A stretch of 64,000 bases of DNA from Bacteroidota bacterium (lineage in GTDB: Bacteria > Bacteroidota > Bacteroidia > Chitinophagales > Chitinophagaceae), in NCBI GenBank assembly GCA_016715505.1, contig JADJZY010000003.1:186001-250000 (forward strand), written 5' to 3'. Within the stretch, counting starts at the first letter, position 1. Each line of letters starts with the position of its first letter. The position numbers were made by a program, and so were the translations under genes. The notes below the pieces were generated by a model. It made no database searches and had not been told where the DNA came from. It saw only the letters and a list, made by a program, of their open reading frames with translations. Below are positions 1-9,599 of the stretch, one piece after another.

Positions 1-649
1 TAATCATATGCAACACCACACTGGCTATAAGTGCACCCCTCCGGCCCAGCAATACCGGAATAGACTTAAGTTGATGGGCTCGGTCGAATTCTTCATCCTG
101 TAAAGCATATAAAATATCGAAGCCGCTCACCCAGGTAAATACCACACCCGAAAAAAGCAGGGGCAACCAATGAAAGTAAGCCGTAACTGCTAAATACGCA
201 CCAATCGGCGCCAATGCCAAACCTAGCCCAAGTACCAAATGGCAAAGCGGGGTGAAGCGTTTGGTATAACTGTAAAATAAAATAACAAATAAGGCCACCG
301 GCGATAAATAAAAACAAAGCGGGTTGATGAACCAGGTGACCACAATGAATAAAATGCTGTTGATGGCCACAAACAATGCAGCTTTGGGTTTGGAGATAAT
401 ACCGGCCGGAATTTCACGCACTGCGGTTCGGGGATTGAGTTTGTCGAATTTTTCGTCGATATATCGGTTAAAGGCCATGGCAGCACTTCGCGCAAATACC
501 ATACACAATACCACCGCAAGGAGAATGCGCCATTCAAACGGTTTGCCCTCGTACCAAACGGCTAAAAACAATCCGATGAGTGCAAAGGGCAACGCAAAAA
601 TGGTATGGCTGAATTTAATGAGCGACAGATAATGTTGGATGCGTTGCAA
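1..649 (-). CDS. ubiA: UbiA-family prenyltransferase (partial, 3' end off window)
   Basis: Integral membrane prenyltransferase that would move a polyprenyl chain onto an aromatic acceptor in quinone biosynthesis. The minus-strand frame is open to base 1 and gives the N-terminal ~215 residues. Both Asp-rich diphosphate/Mg loops are visible, NRYIDEKFD and YALQDEEFD, separated by hydrophobic segments; the start reads QRIQHYLSLIKFSHTIFALP, typical of the family. No in-frame ATG lies upstream, so the TTG at 649 is the chosen start; a frameshift nearer the start is possible. It is the last visible gene of the minus-strand operon, 76 bases after the methyltransferase. Whether it is UbiA or MenA in substrate cannot be told here. 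Confidence 0.85.
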   Translation of the reverse strand, partial: MQRIQHYLSLIKFSHTIFALPFALIGLFLAVWYEGKPFEWRILLAVVLCMVFARSAAMAFNRYIDEKFDKLNPRTAVREIPAGIISKPKAALFVAINSILFIVVTWFINPLCFYLSPVALFVILFYSYTKRFTPLCHLVLGLGLALAPIGAYLAVTAYFHWLPLLFSGVVFTWVSGFDILYALQDEEFDRAHQLKSIPVLLGRRGALIASVVLHMI

Positions 650-725
650 AAACAAACTGAATGGATTTTGACAAAGATACGTGCTGTGCTTGAATACGAC
701 GCATCTGCTATCCTGCCCAAGGTCC

Positions 726-1556
726 TTATTTTTTTCGTGCCACTACCAATACCGAACCTCCAAATGGGAGTGACTGACCTTGTTGAATTTTGTTTAACTC
801 ATATCGCCAAAGAGCATCGAGTGATTGCTGCAGGAGTCCGCCTCTTTTGGCGTGTTCTTTTTGATGGGTGGTGTTTTGTCCGGCTTTGTGATGAATACCC
901 AATCGACTCGGAATGGTTCGAAATAGAAATACCGGTACAATGAGCAGTGAAAAAATATAGGTGCTATAAACGATTTCGAAACCCGCATCGCAGAGTTTTT
1001 GTTCCATGTTGGCCCGGGTATAACGCCTGAAATGTCCGGCATCTTCATCTTCTTTCGACCATAAACTTTGATACGCCGGAACGGAGATCAAAACATGGCC
1101 ATTGTTTTGCAGCAGCTCGTGAATGGATTTTAAAAAAGGAAGATCAGCTTCTATATGTTCAACCACATCAAATAATCCAATGGCCGGAATGCTATTCGGA
1201 AAAAAGTCGGCATCTTCCAGGGTGGAGCAGATGATGTTTTGCAGGCCTCTTTGTTGGGCATTGCGACAACCCTGATACCCCGGCTCTACCAATACAGTTT
1301 GAATACCTTGCTGTTGCAGAGCCCTTGAAACAAAACCATTCCCACCACCCACATCAAAAAACACCTGAGCACCGACATATTTTTGAATACAGGTTCGGAT
1401 GCAATTGTTGCGATGTTTGAACCAAAAACTGGAATCTTCCAGTTGAAAACAATGTTGATTACCCGATTCGGGATATGAAATGCGCCGATCGGATTTGGAG
1501 AAATAAATGCCCTCGCGCTGCTGAAGTTCCCGGCTATATTGTTGAATATCGAACAT
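726..1556 (-). CDS. class I SAM-dependent methyltransferase
   Basis: 276-residue methyltransferase with a Rossmann fold. Motif I is FFDVGGGNGFV (about residues 66-76), followed by an acidic strand end LVEPG and the post-II signature IGLFDVVEHIE, as in the Methyltransf_11/23 group. A hydrophobic stretch IFSLLIVPVFLF near residue 205 may sit at the membrane. It starts three bases after the stop of the aminotransferase gene, so the two are surely co-transcribed. The operon context (sugar aminotransferase, acyltransferase, GT2) suggests a lipid-linked or sugar substrate, but UbiA downstream leaves a quinone-type substrate open. Substrate is not determinable from sequence. Confidence 0.8.
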   Translation of the reverse strand: MFDIQQYSRELQQREGIYFSKSDRRISYPESGNQHCFQLEDSSFWFKHRNNCIRTCIQKYVGAQVFFDVGGGNGFVSRALQQQGIQTVLVEPGYQGCRNAQQRGLQNIICSTLEDADFFPNSIPAIGLFDVVEHIEADLPFLKSIHELLQNNGHVLISVPAYQSLWSKEDEDAGHFRRYTRANMEQKLCDAGFEIVYSTYIFSLLIVPVFLFRTIPSRLGIHHKAGQNTTHQKEHAKRGGLLQQSLDALWRYELNKIQQGQSLPFGGSVLVVARKK

Positions 1557-1559
1557 GTG

Positions 1560-2700
1560 TTATGCGTTATTTTGTTGAACCCAGGCGGCAATACAATCAC
1601 AAATTTGATGCACCTCTTCATCGCGCAGTTCAAAGAACATCGGTAAACGCAACAAACAATCTGTAAAGCGATCGGCTTGCGGTAAGGCTTCTCCATCATA
1701 TTGATCGGCATAAAATGGACTGCGATGCAAGGACAAATAATGAAACACAGCGTAAATACCGGATTCTTTCAGATGATTGATGAGTGATGTACGTTGCCCC
1801 AGATTTTTACAAACCAAATACATCATGTGGCCATTGTTGGTGGCATAGGGAGGAATATGTGGCAATTCAAAATTACCGGCATCAGCAAATTTTTGCAGTC
1901 GGGAATGGTATAAATTCCAGATTCGTTTTCGTTGTTCCTGAATTTGATCCAGGTATTCGCATTGGGCATACAAAAAGGCAGCAATAATATCGCTGGGCAA
2001 AAAGGAGGAACCAATATCCACCCATCCGTATTTATCCACTTCTCCTCTGAAAAACTGACTGCGATTGGTTCCTTTTTCGCGAATGATTTCGGCACGATGT
2101 ATAAATTGTTCATCATTGATTACCAGCATGCCTCCTTCACCACTGATGATATTTTTTTGTTTCATGAAAACTAAATGCCGCGAGATGCCCAATGCTACCG
2201 AGTGGCCGATCGTGGTAATAACTATCAATGGCCTGGGCGGCATCTTCAATCACAAACAAATGATTGAGATTCGCGATTTGCATCACCGCATCCATATCGC
2301 AGGCCATACCCGCATAATGCACCACCACAATAGCTTTGGTTTTGGGTGTTATGAGCGATTCCAACTGATGTACATCCAGATTAGGATGATCGGGGGTACT
2401 ATCGGCAAAAATGATTTTTGCACCCCGCAAAACAAATGCATTGACGGTTGAAACAAATGTATAAGATGGAATGATAACTTCATCGCCGGCCTTGATGTCA
2501 ATCAGGATGGCGGCCATTTCGAGGGCATCGGTACAACTAGTGGTTAATAAACACTTTTTGAAGCCATATCGTTGCTCAAAAAAATTGTGGCATTTTTGAG
2601 TGAAGAGGCCATCGCCACTGATTTTACCGCTTTGCACAGCCTCAGCAATATAGCGGGTTTCGTTACCGGAAAGATAAGGTTTATTGAAAGGGATTTTCAT
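1560..2700 (-). CDS. wecE: WecE/RffA-type dTDP-4-amino-4,6-dideoxy-sugar transaminase, frameshifted
   Basis: PLP-dependent aminotransferase of the DegT/DnrJ/EryC1/StrS family that aminates a 4-keto-6-deoxy nucleotide sugar for surface glycans. The start MKIPFNKPYLSGNE is the family hallmark. The PLP lysine lies in SFHETKNIISGEGG, and the Asp of the cofactor pocket is in VIEDAAQAID. The frame breaks at about 2150-2158, exactly at a run of seven A residues on the coding strand; removing one A joins the two halves into a ~380-residue protein of normal family length. The break falls beside the catalytic lysine, so it would be inactivating if real. An error in the homopolymer is the more likely cause. 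It lies between the acyltransferase and the methyltransferase in the same operon. Confidence 0.82.
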
Positions 2701-2715
2701 GGATGGTGAAATACG

Positions 2716-3141
2716 CTATGATGGAGATTCGTTCGAAAATGGCTGATGAGGTTTAAAGGTGGCCGGTACGCCGTATACCAAACTATCAGGTGGAATAATA
2801 CTGCCTTCGAGTACAACAGCACCTGCCGCAATCACACAGCGGTCGCCTATAACACAGCCTTTGAGAATAACGGCATTGGTGCCAATAAAAACATGATCGC
2901 CGATAACAGTGGGTAAATGATCAATATGCGGATAAGCACGTGCTGTAATACATCTTTTGACGGTATCGTGTGTGAGAATTTGTGCGCCGCTGCTTACATT
3001 CACGCCATTGCCCAGCGTGATATGATCGTATTCACCATCAATGACCGTAAAGGGACCAATCCAGGTATCTTCACCAATATGTACATGTCCTTTTTCGAGG
3101 CCTCTGATCCAGGCTAAGGGATTGTGTTTATTGTCGTACAT
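2716..3141 (-). CDS. left-handed beta-helix (hexapeptide repeat) acyltransferase
   Basis: 141-residue WbbJ/LbH-type acyltransferase. Hexapeptide repeats such as VHIGEDTWIGPFTVI, ITLGNGVNVSSGAQI, TVIGDHVFIGTNAVI and CVIGDRCVIAAGAVV run through most of the chain and end with the typical VYGVPATFKP tail. The H in ILTHDT is the candidate catalytic histidine. The start overlaps the end of the GT2 gene by 14 bases, indicating translational coupling. Next to a WecE-type transaminase, an N- or O-acetyl transfer onto an amino-deoxy sugar is likely, but this is inference from context. Confidence 0.8.
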   Translation of the reverse strand: MYDNKHNPLAWIRGLEKGHVHIGEDTWIGPFTVIDGEYDHITLGNGVNVSSGAQILTHDTVKRCITARAYPHIDHLPTVIGDHVFIGTNAVILKGCVIGDRCVIAAGAVVLEGSIIPPDSLVYGVPATFKPHQPFSNESPS

Positions 3142-4078
3142 CGTCGTTTAACATTTTATCAATAATATAAATGGGTCGGTTTTTAACGGATTCAAAAACC
3201 TTACCCAGGTATAAACCCAATATGCCCAGAATAAAAATGATTAATCCGGAGAGAAACCAAATGGATACAATCAAACTGGCATAGCCCGGTTCGGTAACCA
3301 AACCCAAACTGTATGCAATAATAACATAGAGGGCATATAAGGCTGCACCCGCCGAAATAACAAAACCAGTTTTTACAGTCATCTTCAGCGGCTTGTCGGA
3401 ATAAGCCAATGTAAAATCCAAAGCCAGATTGAGCAAACGGTGCCAATTGTAAGTGGATTCTCCTTCGTAGCGCGACTGGTGTAAAACCTCCAGTGTGCCC
3501 CGCTTAAAACCCACCCAATTAATCATAGCCGGAAAAGCCCGCATGGGTTCTCGCATTTGTTGCAAAATGTGAATGGCCTTGCGGTGGTAAATACCAAAAT
3601 TGGCAATACTCCCATCTTGTTTCACCCCGGTGAGGTATGAAAAAAAGAGGTAAAATATTTTTGAGCTAAATCGTTTTAACCATTTGTCCTGCCGTTTGAT
3701 ACGCTGGGCCTGCACAATTTCCATTTGATCGGAAATCGCTTTTTGGTAAAGCCTCGGAATTTCGGCAGGGTTATCCTGTAAATCGCAATCCATGACCACG
3801 ATCCATTCGCCACGCACATGATCGAGACCAGCCGTGATGGCATAATGTTGTCCAAAATTCCGACTGAGTTTAATCCCTCTAATCCGCGGGTTTTGAGCGC
3901 ACACATTTTCAATGGCTTGCCAACTTTGATCCGGGCTTCCATCTTCCACTAAAATAATTTCGTAAGAAGTGCCGAGCGGATCGAGTGCTGCACAAATTTC
4001 CTGCACCAATTGCGGGACAATTTTTTCAGCGCGATACACCGGTGAAACAACCGAAATCATCACATCAGATTGCGGCAT
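3128..4078 (-). CDS. family 2 glycosyltransferase, DPM1/ArnC-like
   Basis: 316-residue membrane-attached GT-A glycosyltransferase that probably makes a polyprenyl-phosphate sugar at the inner membrane. Visible features are VVSPVYRAEK at the N-terminus, the nucleotide motif VEDGSPDQSW, the family segment LSRNFGQHYAITAGLDHVRG and the metal-binding DCDLQDNPAE. Two C-terminal transmembrane segments lie at roughly residues 233-256 and 268-295, as in ArnC/GtrB-type enzymes. It overlaps the acyltransferase at its 3' end and the YfhO-like gene at its 5' end by 14 bases each, so it is in the middle of a translationally coupled block. Confidence 0.85.
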   Translation of the reverse strand: MPQSDVMISVVSPVYRAEKIVPQLVQEICAALDPLGTSYEIILVEDGSPDQSWQAIENVCAQNPRIRGIKLSRNFGQHYAITAGLDHVRGEWIVVMDCDLQDNPAEIPRLYQKAISDQMEIVQAQRIKRQDKWLKRFSSKIFYLFFSYLTGVKQDGSIANFGIYHRKAIHILQQMREPMRAFPAMINWVGFKRGTLEVLHQSRYEGESTYNWHRLLNLALDFTLAYSDKPLKMTVKTGFVISAGAALYALYVIIAYSLGLVTEPGYASLIVSIWFLSGLIIFILGILGLYLGKVFESVKNRPIYIIDKMLNDDVRQ

Positions 4079-6492
4079 CTTTTTTTGTTTTTACAGATAA
4101 AAAAATCAGGAAGCCGAACAAAGCCAATCCTGCCCAGCTCAATTTTTTACCGCGATCGGCACTGATTTGCCGGAAATCAAATTCCAACGCATGTTCGCCT
4201 GCTTTCAAATACACACCAATCATACCATGGCTAAGGAGAAATTTATCCAACTCTTTTCCTTGTTCGCGTATCAACCAACCATCATCATAAGGGATGGAAA
4301 AATAAACCATTCCATCGCTGGGCATCACAATTTTACCGGCAAAATGCGCAGGCTTAAAACGGCTTAACTGAAAAGTATGTTGATTGCGTTGGGCATGCCA
4401 GGCAGCAATTGTATCCAGGGTAAAACCGTTTGGTGGCAGGGTATCTGACAGCTTACATGGAGCCAGGCTGCTCAACTTTTTCAGGTCTTCATCTTCTACT
4501 ACGGCTGTTTTCAGACTTAAAAAATCTTTTTGAACGGGCGAACATTTTTTAAAATCACTCAGGCTCATTACCCGCTCATGCGCATATCCTAGAGGCAATG
4601 CGAACTTATGTCGAAAAACCTGCACATCCCCAAAGGTGGCCATGGAGTCATAAATCATGCGGCTCATCGGATCAATGGGGGCTTTGGTCAACATATATTT
4701 TACCGTATTCACAGCTTCGAGAATACCCCGACTGCTTAAGCCCGGAGCCCAGCGCGTTTCAACTTCGAGTGTATCAGAAATCACCTGCAAAAGTTTTCAG
4801 GTATTGGATATATCCTTTCTGATTAAATGAATGGTAACAACTGGTACCGAAATAACCCTGAGCCATGGCATCATTCAGGGAGGCGTGCATAGCGGGTGAA
4901 CTGGCATAACGTTTGTCGATACGATAAAAGGTGGAGTCGGATTTTTTGATAAAGGCGAGGGCATCGGTCGTATGATCGTTAAAGCCCTTTTTCTCCTGCA
5001 TGTCGGCCTGAGTCATATAATCTCTTTCGTTATGCAATGAATAGCGCGAAAAATAAGTGAGTTCAAGAACCAATACGATGCCAAATGCGAACAGAGCTTT
5101 TGATTGCCCCCTTCCGGCCATAAAAAGCAGAGCTGCGTAAACCGACAACAAAAGAAAAACCATACTCAGCACAGATGATACCCGAATATCCTCTTCGAAG
5201 TATGGATATAATAAAAATATAATGGCAACAAGCGCAGCAATTCCTAAAGCGGGCAGACTAACTTTCTGCTTCTGCAGGATGGTGTCCATACCCCACAAGG
5301 ACAATAAAATGAATACGGTGCTTACATAAAATGAAAAGCTGCGGTAATAATCGCCGGTAAAAAACGAAAAGGCATAACGGAAGTAAGGAAATATGACGGG
5401 GATGATCCAAATGAGCAGGAAGGATACATAAATCCATTGCATGCGTTTGGCAGCCTGACTGAATAATTGTGGTATGAGCAAGAGTGCAGGAAGTCCGCAA
5501 TAAAATGCAGGTGCTTCGAGTAAATTTAACCAGCCTTTGAATTGCGTGCCACTGCCCAGGATATCCGACGCAAAGGTTCGACAAATGGCGGTTCCCAATT
5601 GTAGTTTATCGGCCACTTCGAACATCGGCTTGGCTTTTAATTGTCCGGATAAAGCATTGGCTCCGGATCCACGGGGACTCTCCAACATGATTTGTAAATG
5701 CTCCAATAAGAAGGGGGCAGCAATGAGCAAACCTGCCAATCCGGCAAGAATGACTTTACCCAAAGTGCTAAAATATTTTCGTGCCTGAAAAGGGCCATCC
5801 TGCAGATGCCGGAGCGTAATGTAGGTGAGCATGAATAAGGCCAGCGTGGCTAATACAAAAGGGCGCGACAAAATGATGTAAACAATGGGCAAGGGGAATA
5901 ACCAATACTGGTTTTTTTGATAAATCATTTCGAAGGACAACAATAAAAGCGCCAGGGTGAGAACTTCAACGGAGAAAATAAACCAGGAAGAACTTACGAT
6001 CATGAAACCACTGAAAGCATACATCAGAGCACCTGTGATCGCCGTAAAATATTGTAGTTGAAGTTTACGGAGGAAATGGTAAAAAATAAAGCCCGACAAA
6101 ACCACTTCAACGAACACTTTATAACCCATCAGCGAACGGGCTTTTTCGAGCCCGAGGGGATAGAGCAAATAATCCAATGGATCGAAAAGGGTGAAGATAA
6201 AAGCATTTTGACCCATACCAAATTCAAATGACCAGGAAGGGAAACCGTGGGCGGCGGTGTAGCGGGTATTATGCGCCAACACGCTGTAATTAAAATTGAT
6301 GGAGTCGGAAGCAATATCCTTATAGAAAAAAAGGGCATCGAAGCGCAGGAATTCGTTAAAAACAACGAAGCCCATCAGGAGGAGGAGCCCTAAAACAATC
6401 CACTGATTGTTGCGACCGAAACGGGCAAAAGGATCAGATAAGGTCAGCATGGGTGGAGTCGACTCCGTTTTAATAGCAGCGGCTTTGGCCAT
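4065..6492 (-). CDS. YfhO-family multi-spanning membrane protein, frameshifted
   Basis: About 808-residue membrane protein with roughly a dozen transmembrane segments in the first 470 residues, then an extracytoplasmic domain and a final C-terminal segment. The DALFFYKDIASDSINFNYS region and the late DDGWLIREQGKELDKF segment match the YfhO (GT-C-like) family, which adds sugars to surface polymers in some bacteria. The frame is broken near 4777-4781. Dropping one T of a TTT run on the coding strand (codons GAT TCT GAT) restores a continuous protein. It is the first gene of the minus-strand operon and overlaps the GT2 gene, which may supply its polyprenyl-phosphate sugar. That pairing is inferred from known YfhO partners. 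Confidence 0.75.
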
Positions 6493-6528
6493 AAAGATGA
6501 AATTTAATCGGCACGTTGGGCCGATTCA

Positions 6529-6536
6529 CAAACTTA
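6529..6536 (-). promoter_or_regulatory. Bacteroidota -7 box (TAAGTTTG) of the polysaccharide operon
   Basis: The minus strand carries TAAGTTTG, a full match to the TAnnTTTG element, 37 bases before the ATG at 6492. A weak -33-like TTTA lies 17 bases further upstream. A 7-bp hairpin (AATCGGC/GCCGATT, 6503-6523) sits between this box and the start codon and could affect the leader. Confidence 0.5.
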
Positions 6537-6637
6537 ATTCATTCATGGCATAAATACTATAAGCAGAGTGCCATAAAGGAAGCAAGTTTTGGAATGTTTG
6601 TCATTCTACTTATCTTGAGACAGACTATCCTATTCTT

Positions 6638-6785
6638 TCCCCGCTCGAGCTAAAGAATTTTAAGCAGTTTGGCTAGCGCGGGTTTGTAACCCGTGCAATC
6701 TGATATGAGATGATTATCTTTAAAAAATGGTGGACGTTCCCGAAATTAAATTTATTACAGAATGATGCTGAAAAATACAGGCACC
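6638..6785. repeat. direct repeat copy A (partner at 8486-8629) with CGGGTT-TGT-AACCCG hairpin
   Basis: This ~140-base block recurs almost unchanged at 8486-8629, about 1.85 kb downstream in the same orientation, with only a few substitutions and small indels. Each copy contains a 9-bp hairpin at 6676-6696 whose core is CGGGTT, loop TGT, AACCCG. The hairpin type is the one seen through the rest of this repeat region and next to the RAYT gene. Confidence 0.75.
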
Positions 6786-8111
6786 TGATTCACTAGAGCC
6801 AACCAATGTTGTTATCTAAACTAGACCTAGCAGAGTCTATGAAAAAGTATGTAAGCAAATCTTATATCGTTAATTGTAACATTATTAATGTATCAGAACT
6901 TATATTCACAACATTATAAAAAAATAATATCAAATAATAATAAGTGGCAGTTTTTGTATTCCGACACAAATTCAAACTATTTGTTCTTATATAATCAACC
7001 TGATAAATATGACTATTATTCGGAGACGTTATTGAAAAATACTGTCAAAACGAGACAGTAGCATGATATTTTATTTTTCGACTCTTTAGTCCTCAGATAT
7101 TAAATCATAAGGATTTGATAGAAAATAAAATGAAGCGGCAAAAAATAGTATTCAACAATAGCTGTATTTTTAAAGTTGTTACAATAGATAAGAAAAAATA
7201 TTTATCCTTCTTCTTGCATGGGAATATTATTGGTCTTTATAAATTATTAGGAGTCTTTTATCAATATGATTCTATTAATAAGAAATTACAACCACAAGTA
7301 CTAATAAAACTTAAAAGAGTTGTGTCCTTGCCAACTCGTTAATGGGTAAAGTTCAAAATATGTTGATGTGGTAAATGTCATTCCTCATCTGTTAGGATGT
7401 TCCACAATAGCCTGTACCATCTGTTAGCAGGTCTCCATAGTAGCGCCCCAAGTTTTTAACTCGGAGTCAAGAATATTTATTTTGCACTGATACATAGAAT
7501 CAACTAAATTTTGTGTTTGCGCCTCAAGAATTTTAACTTTCAAATGGATTACAGAATGTGATGGGCAGAAGGGTTACAGAATGTAACAAAGAGGGTATTC
7601 ATTTATAACATTTGCAGTCGTTGAATGATAGTTATCTAAGACTAGATATTGTATTGGAAAGATTGATACTGTCAAGCGGAAAAGCTTGGAGTTATATTTT
7701 ACTAATGAGTACATATTCAATGATTGTTACGGCCAAAAAAATAACTCAGCGATTCTGTTAGAGAAATTAAAAAGGTGTTACAAGCAAATTCTCATCTGAT
7801 ATCGATTTAAACGAAAAGGAAAGTCGACTGGTGCTGGACTTTGGTTTAGGCAGGTGAAGCCAATAGCCATTCAGGCGTATTTTTGATGAGTCTAGCTTAA
7901 TGAATCAAAATTGATTCTGAAAATTTTACGAAAAAGATTTCAATTTGGTAATAAGTGATTGGAAAAGGCCGAGGAATATTTATATAGCAGTGCCAAAATT
8001 CTGACGAATAAGAAAGGGTTTGTTAGAATAAAATTCTTATTTTAGTGGTACTAAGAGAACAACCAAGCAATCTTCAGTTAAAAAAAAGAACAAACACTCT
8101 TGAGTAGAAAA
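6786..8111. other. gene-poor, A+T-rich stretch
   Basis: I see no recognisable gene here. Both strands are full of stops, and only short open frames occur. A partial, degenerate copy of the GGATGTTCCACAATAGC repeat lies near 7397-7415. A short TTACAGAATGTRA motif is repeated near 7549 and 7575. A brief coding-like stretch reading SDIDLNEKESRLVLDFGLGR occurs near 7798-7858 but ends at once, so it may be the relic of a decayed gene. Confidence 0.5.
7115..7342 (+). CDS. short hypothetical ORF, doubtful
   Basis: An open frame of about 75 codons starting at TTG (an internal ATG follows five codons later), rich in Lys, Ile and Phe as expected for A+T-rich DNA. It has no recognisable domain and lies inside decayed repeat-rich sequence, so it may be chance. 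Confidence 0.15.
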   Translation: MIENKMKRQKIVFNNSCIFKVVTIDKKKYLSFFLHGNIIGLYKLLGVFYQYDSINKKLQPQVLIKLKRVVSLPTR

Positions 8112-8134
8112 CTCTTGAGTTACAAACTCAAGAG
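8112..8134. repeat. perfect 10-bp hairpin with ACA loop
   Basis: CTCTTGAGTT, loop ACA, AACTCAAGAG: a perfect inverted repeat. The left arm's CTCTTGAGT is also present in direct orientation just upstream at about 8097-8105. It shares only the TTACAAA core with the other hairpins of the region. Confidence 0.75.
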
Positions 8135-8161
8135 ATTGTTTATTATGATGAATACTTTTTT

Positions 8162-8359
8162 ATGGCCCTAATAAGAGTGAGGTTAAAGAGCTATACAACA
8201 CTTACTACTAAAACAAATGAAAAGGAAATCAATGTACCCGATTCAGTAACAGGGAGTAGCACTAACGGAATTAAAAGTGTAAGTTACAAAAAGGGGAATG
8301 ATAAATCCCCAGAAACTAAAGTTCAAAATAATAACGAACTTAATGAAAGAAAGTTTTAG
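8162..8359 (+). CDS. short hypothetical ORF, doubtful
   Basis: A 65-codon ATG frame rich in Lys, Asn, Ser and Thr, starting just downstream of the hairpin at 8112-8134. No domain is recognisable. Composition is low-complexity and the neighbourhood is repeat debris, so I give it little weight. Confidence 0.2.
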   Translation: MALIRVRLKSYTTLTTKTNEKEINVPDSVTGSSTNGIKSVSYKKGNDKSPETKVQNNNELNERKF

Positions 8360-8485
8360 AATTGACTGCTTTCTTAATTTAGAGTTAAATCCCCGAAGCA
8401 AATGCTATAAAATAACAACAAACCAGTTTGTAACTCGTGCGAACTGATTCGGGATGTTCCACATAGCTCTGTTGGACATTCAGTG

Positions 8486-8629
8486 TTCCGCTCGCGCTAG
8501 TGTTTTAAGCAGTTTGGCTAGCGCGGGTTTGTAACCCGTGCAATCTGATGAGAGATGATTATCTTTAAAAAATGGTGGACGTTTTGAAATTAATTTATTA
8601 CAGAATGATACTGAAAGAATACAGGCACC
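8486..8629. repeat. direct repeat copy B (partner at 6638-6785)
   Basis: Second copy of the block described at 6638. The same GCGCGGGTT-TGT-AACCCGTGC hairpin is at 8521-8541. It is preceded by a degenerate version (8447-8482) of the GATGTTCCACA(A)TAGCTCTGTT repeat, which also occurs in full just downstream at 8634. Confidence 0.75.
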
Positions 8630-8633
8630 ATCT

Positions 8634-8712
8634 GTTCGGGATGTTCCACAATAGCTCTGTTCGACATTTGTAATGTCGTACTACTATCGGCGGTTTTGTA
8701 AACCGCATAGGG
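8634..8712. repeat. REP-like double hairpin upstream of RAYT
   Basis: Two consecutive hairpins: CGACATT-TGT-AATGTCG (8662-8678) and GCGGTTT-TGT-AAACCGC (8690-8706), preceded by GGGATGTTCCACAATAGCTC. The same pair in the opposite orientation occurs at 32370-32413 and 33377-33421. A pair of non-identical hairpins next to a Y1 transposase is the usual layout of REP/BIME elements. Confidence 0.8.
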
Positions 8713-8818
8713 ATATCTCATATATAAATGGGATAAAGCAAAATTCTAAAAGCATGCTGTAAAGTGTTTTGTTTACTCTTCATGAGAGGTCAAAATTGAG
8801 TAACTTTATATTTGGTTT

Positions 8819-9352
8819 ATGGCATTTACTTATTCGATAAAAGATCAAGGAGCAATTTATTTTGTCACATTTACGGTACATCAATGGGTTGATGTATTTA
8901 GCCGACCGATGTATCGTGATATAGTATTTGAGAGTTTACAATATTGTCAAGCTTCCAAGGGTTTGAAAATTTATGCTTGGGTATTGATGAGTAACCACAT
9001 ACATTTAATTATAAGTAGTGAACAGGAAAAACTAAGTGATATAATTCGAGATTTTAAGAAGTTTACTTCAAAAAAATTGTGAAGGCCATAGAAGAAAATC
9101 AGCATGAAAGTCGCAAAAGAATGGCTCTTACTAACACTTAAAGTTGAAGATAAAATTTGGTTTTGGGAAGAAGGCTATCATGGTGTTGAAATTGGCGATT
9201 TTAATATGTATGCATCGAAAGTCAATTGTATACATTTTAATCCAGTAAGAAATGGACTAGTAGAACATCCTGAAGAATACCTGTTAAGCAGTGCAAAGGA
9301 CTTTCTCAACAAAGGAAAAGGTATTTTGAAATTAAGTTTTATAAATGGATGA
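8819..9352 (+). pseudogene. REP-associated tyrosine transposase (RAYT), two frameshifts
   Basis: Y1/HUH single-strand transposase of the IS200-like REP-associated group, a domesticated family that acts on genomic hairpins. The first part has the HUH motif in VLMSNHIHLIIS and FVTFTVHQWVDVFSRP. The last part has YHGVEIGDFNMYASKVNCIHFNPVRNGLVEHPEEYLLSSA, with the catalytic Tyr-containing helix and the NPVRxGLVExPExY signature. Two shifts in A runs (about 9076-9082 and about 9113-9117) break it; reading KIVKAIEENQHESRK between them joins the halves. Spacing after ESRKEWLL suggests a few residues are also missing. It is flanked by family hairpins on both sides (8634-8712 and 9370-9418). Whether it is truly decayed or merely misread is open. 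Confidence 0.8.
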
Positions 9353-9369
9353 CGAAGAAAAAATGCATT

Positions 9370-9418
9370 TGAGGATTAAAAATCCTCAGATATTGGTTCG
9401 GAATTGCAAATTCCGAAC
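9370..9418. repeat. two palindromic hairpins downstream of RAYT
   Basis: TGAGGATT-AAA-AATCCTCA (9370-9388) and GTTCGGAATT-GCA-AATTCCGAAC (9396-9418), each a perfect stem with a three-base loop. They lie 18 bases after the RAYT frame ends and complete the flanking pair with the upstream hairpins. Confidence 0.75.
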
Positions 9419-9454
9419 AGTGTATTATAAATGAACAGAAATTATAGCCATGGT

Positions 9455-9535
9455 TTAAGCAGAGTCGCGAAGCGGAGAATCTGCGAAGACAGAATGTGTG
9501 TTGTTGATGAAGAACACCAACAACTGTGGAGCAAC
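9455..9535. repeat. dispersed repeat with CACCAACAAC palindrome
   Basis: Contains CGAAGCGGAGAATCTGCGAA followed by a TTGTTG/ATGAAGAACACCAACAAC palindrome. Related copies are at 32190-32216, 32326-32352 and, with the same CGAAGCGGAGAATCTG block, at 33120-33205 in the opposite orientation. The remaining bases to 9599 hold nothing else I recognise. Confidence 0.6.
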
Positions 9536-9599
9536 TTTTCTTTTAAAGGACAAACTTAAAAGGATGAAGTTTTTACTTTTCTTCGTGGAGCAGCGTGCT

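Noticed and set aside
605..943. 112-codon plus-strand frame
   Set aside because: It is antisense to the methyltransferase and the start of the UbiA gene, both with clear motifs.
2150..2160. Programmed frameshift at the A7 run in wecE
   Set aside because: Similar A/T-run breaks occur in many unrelated genes of the window, so an indel error is simpler; no stimulatory structure was seen.
8819..9352. Complete IS200/IS605 insertion sequence
   Set aside because: No TnpB gene and the NPVRxGLVE signature fits the RAYT group; element ends cannot be defined.
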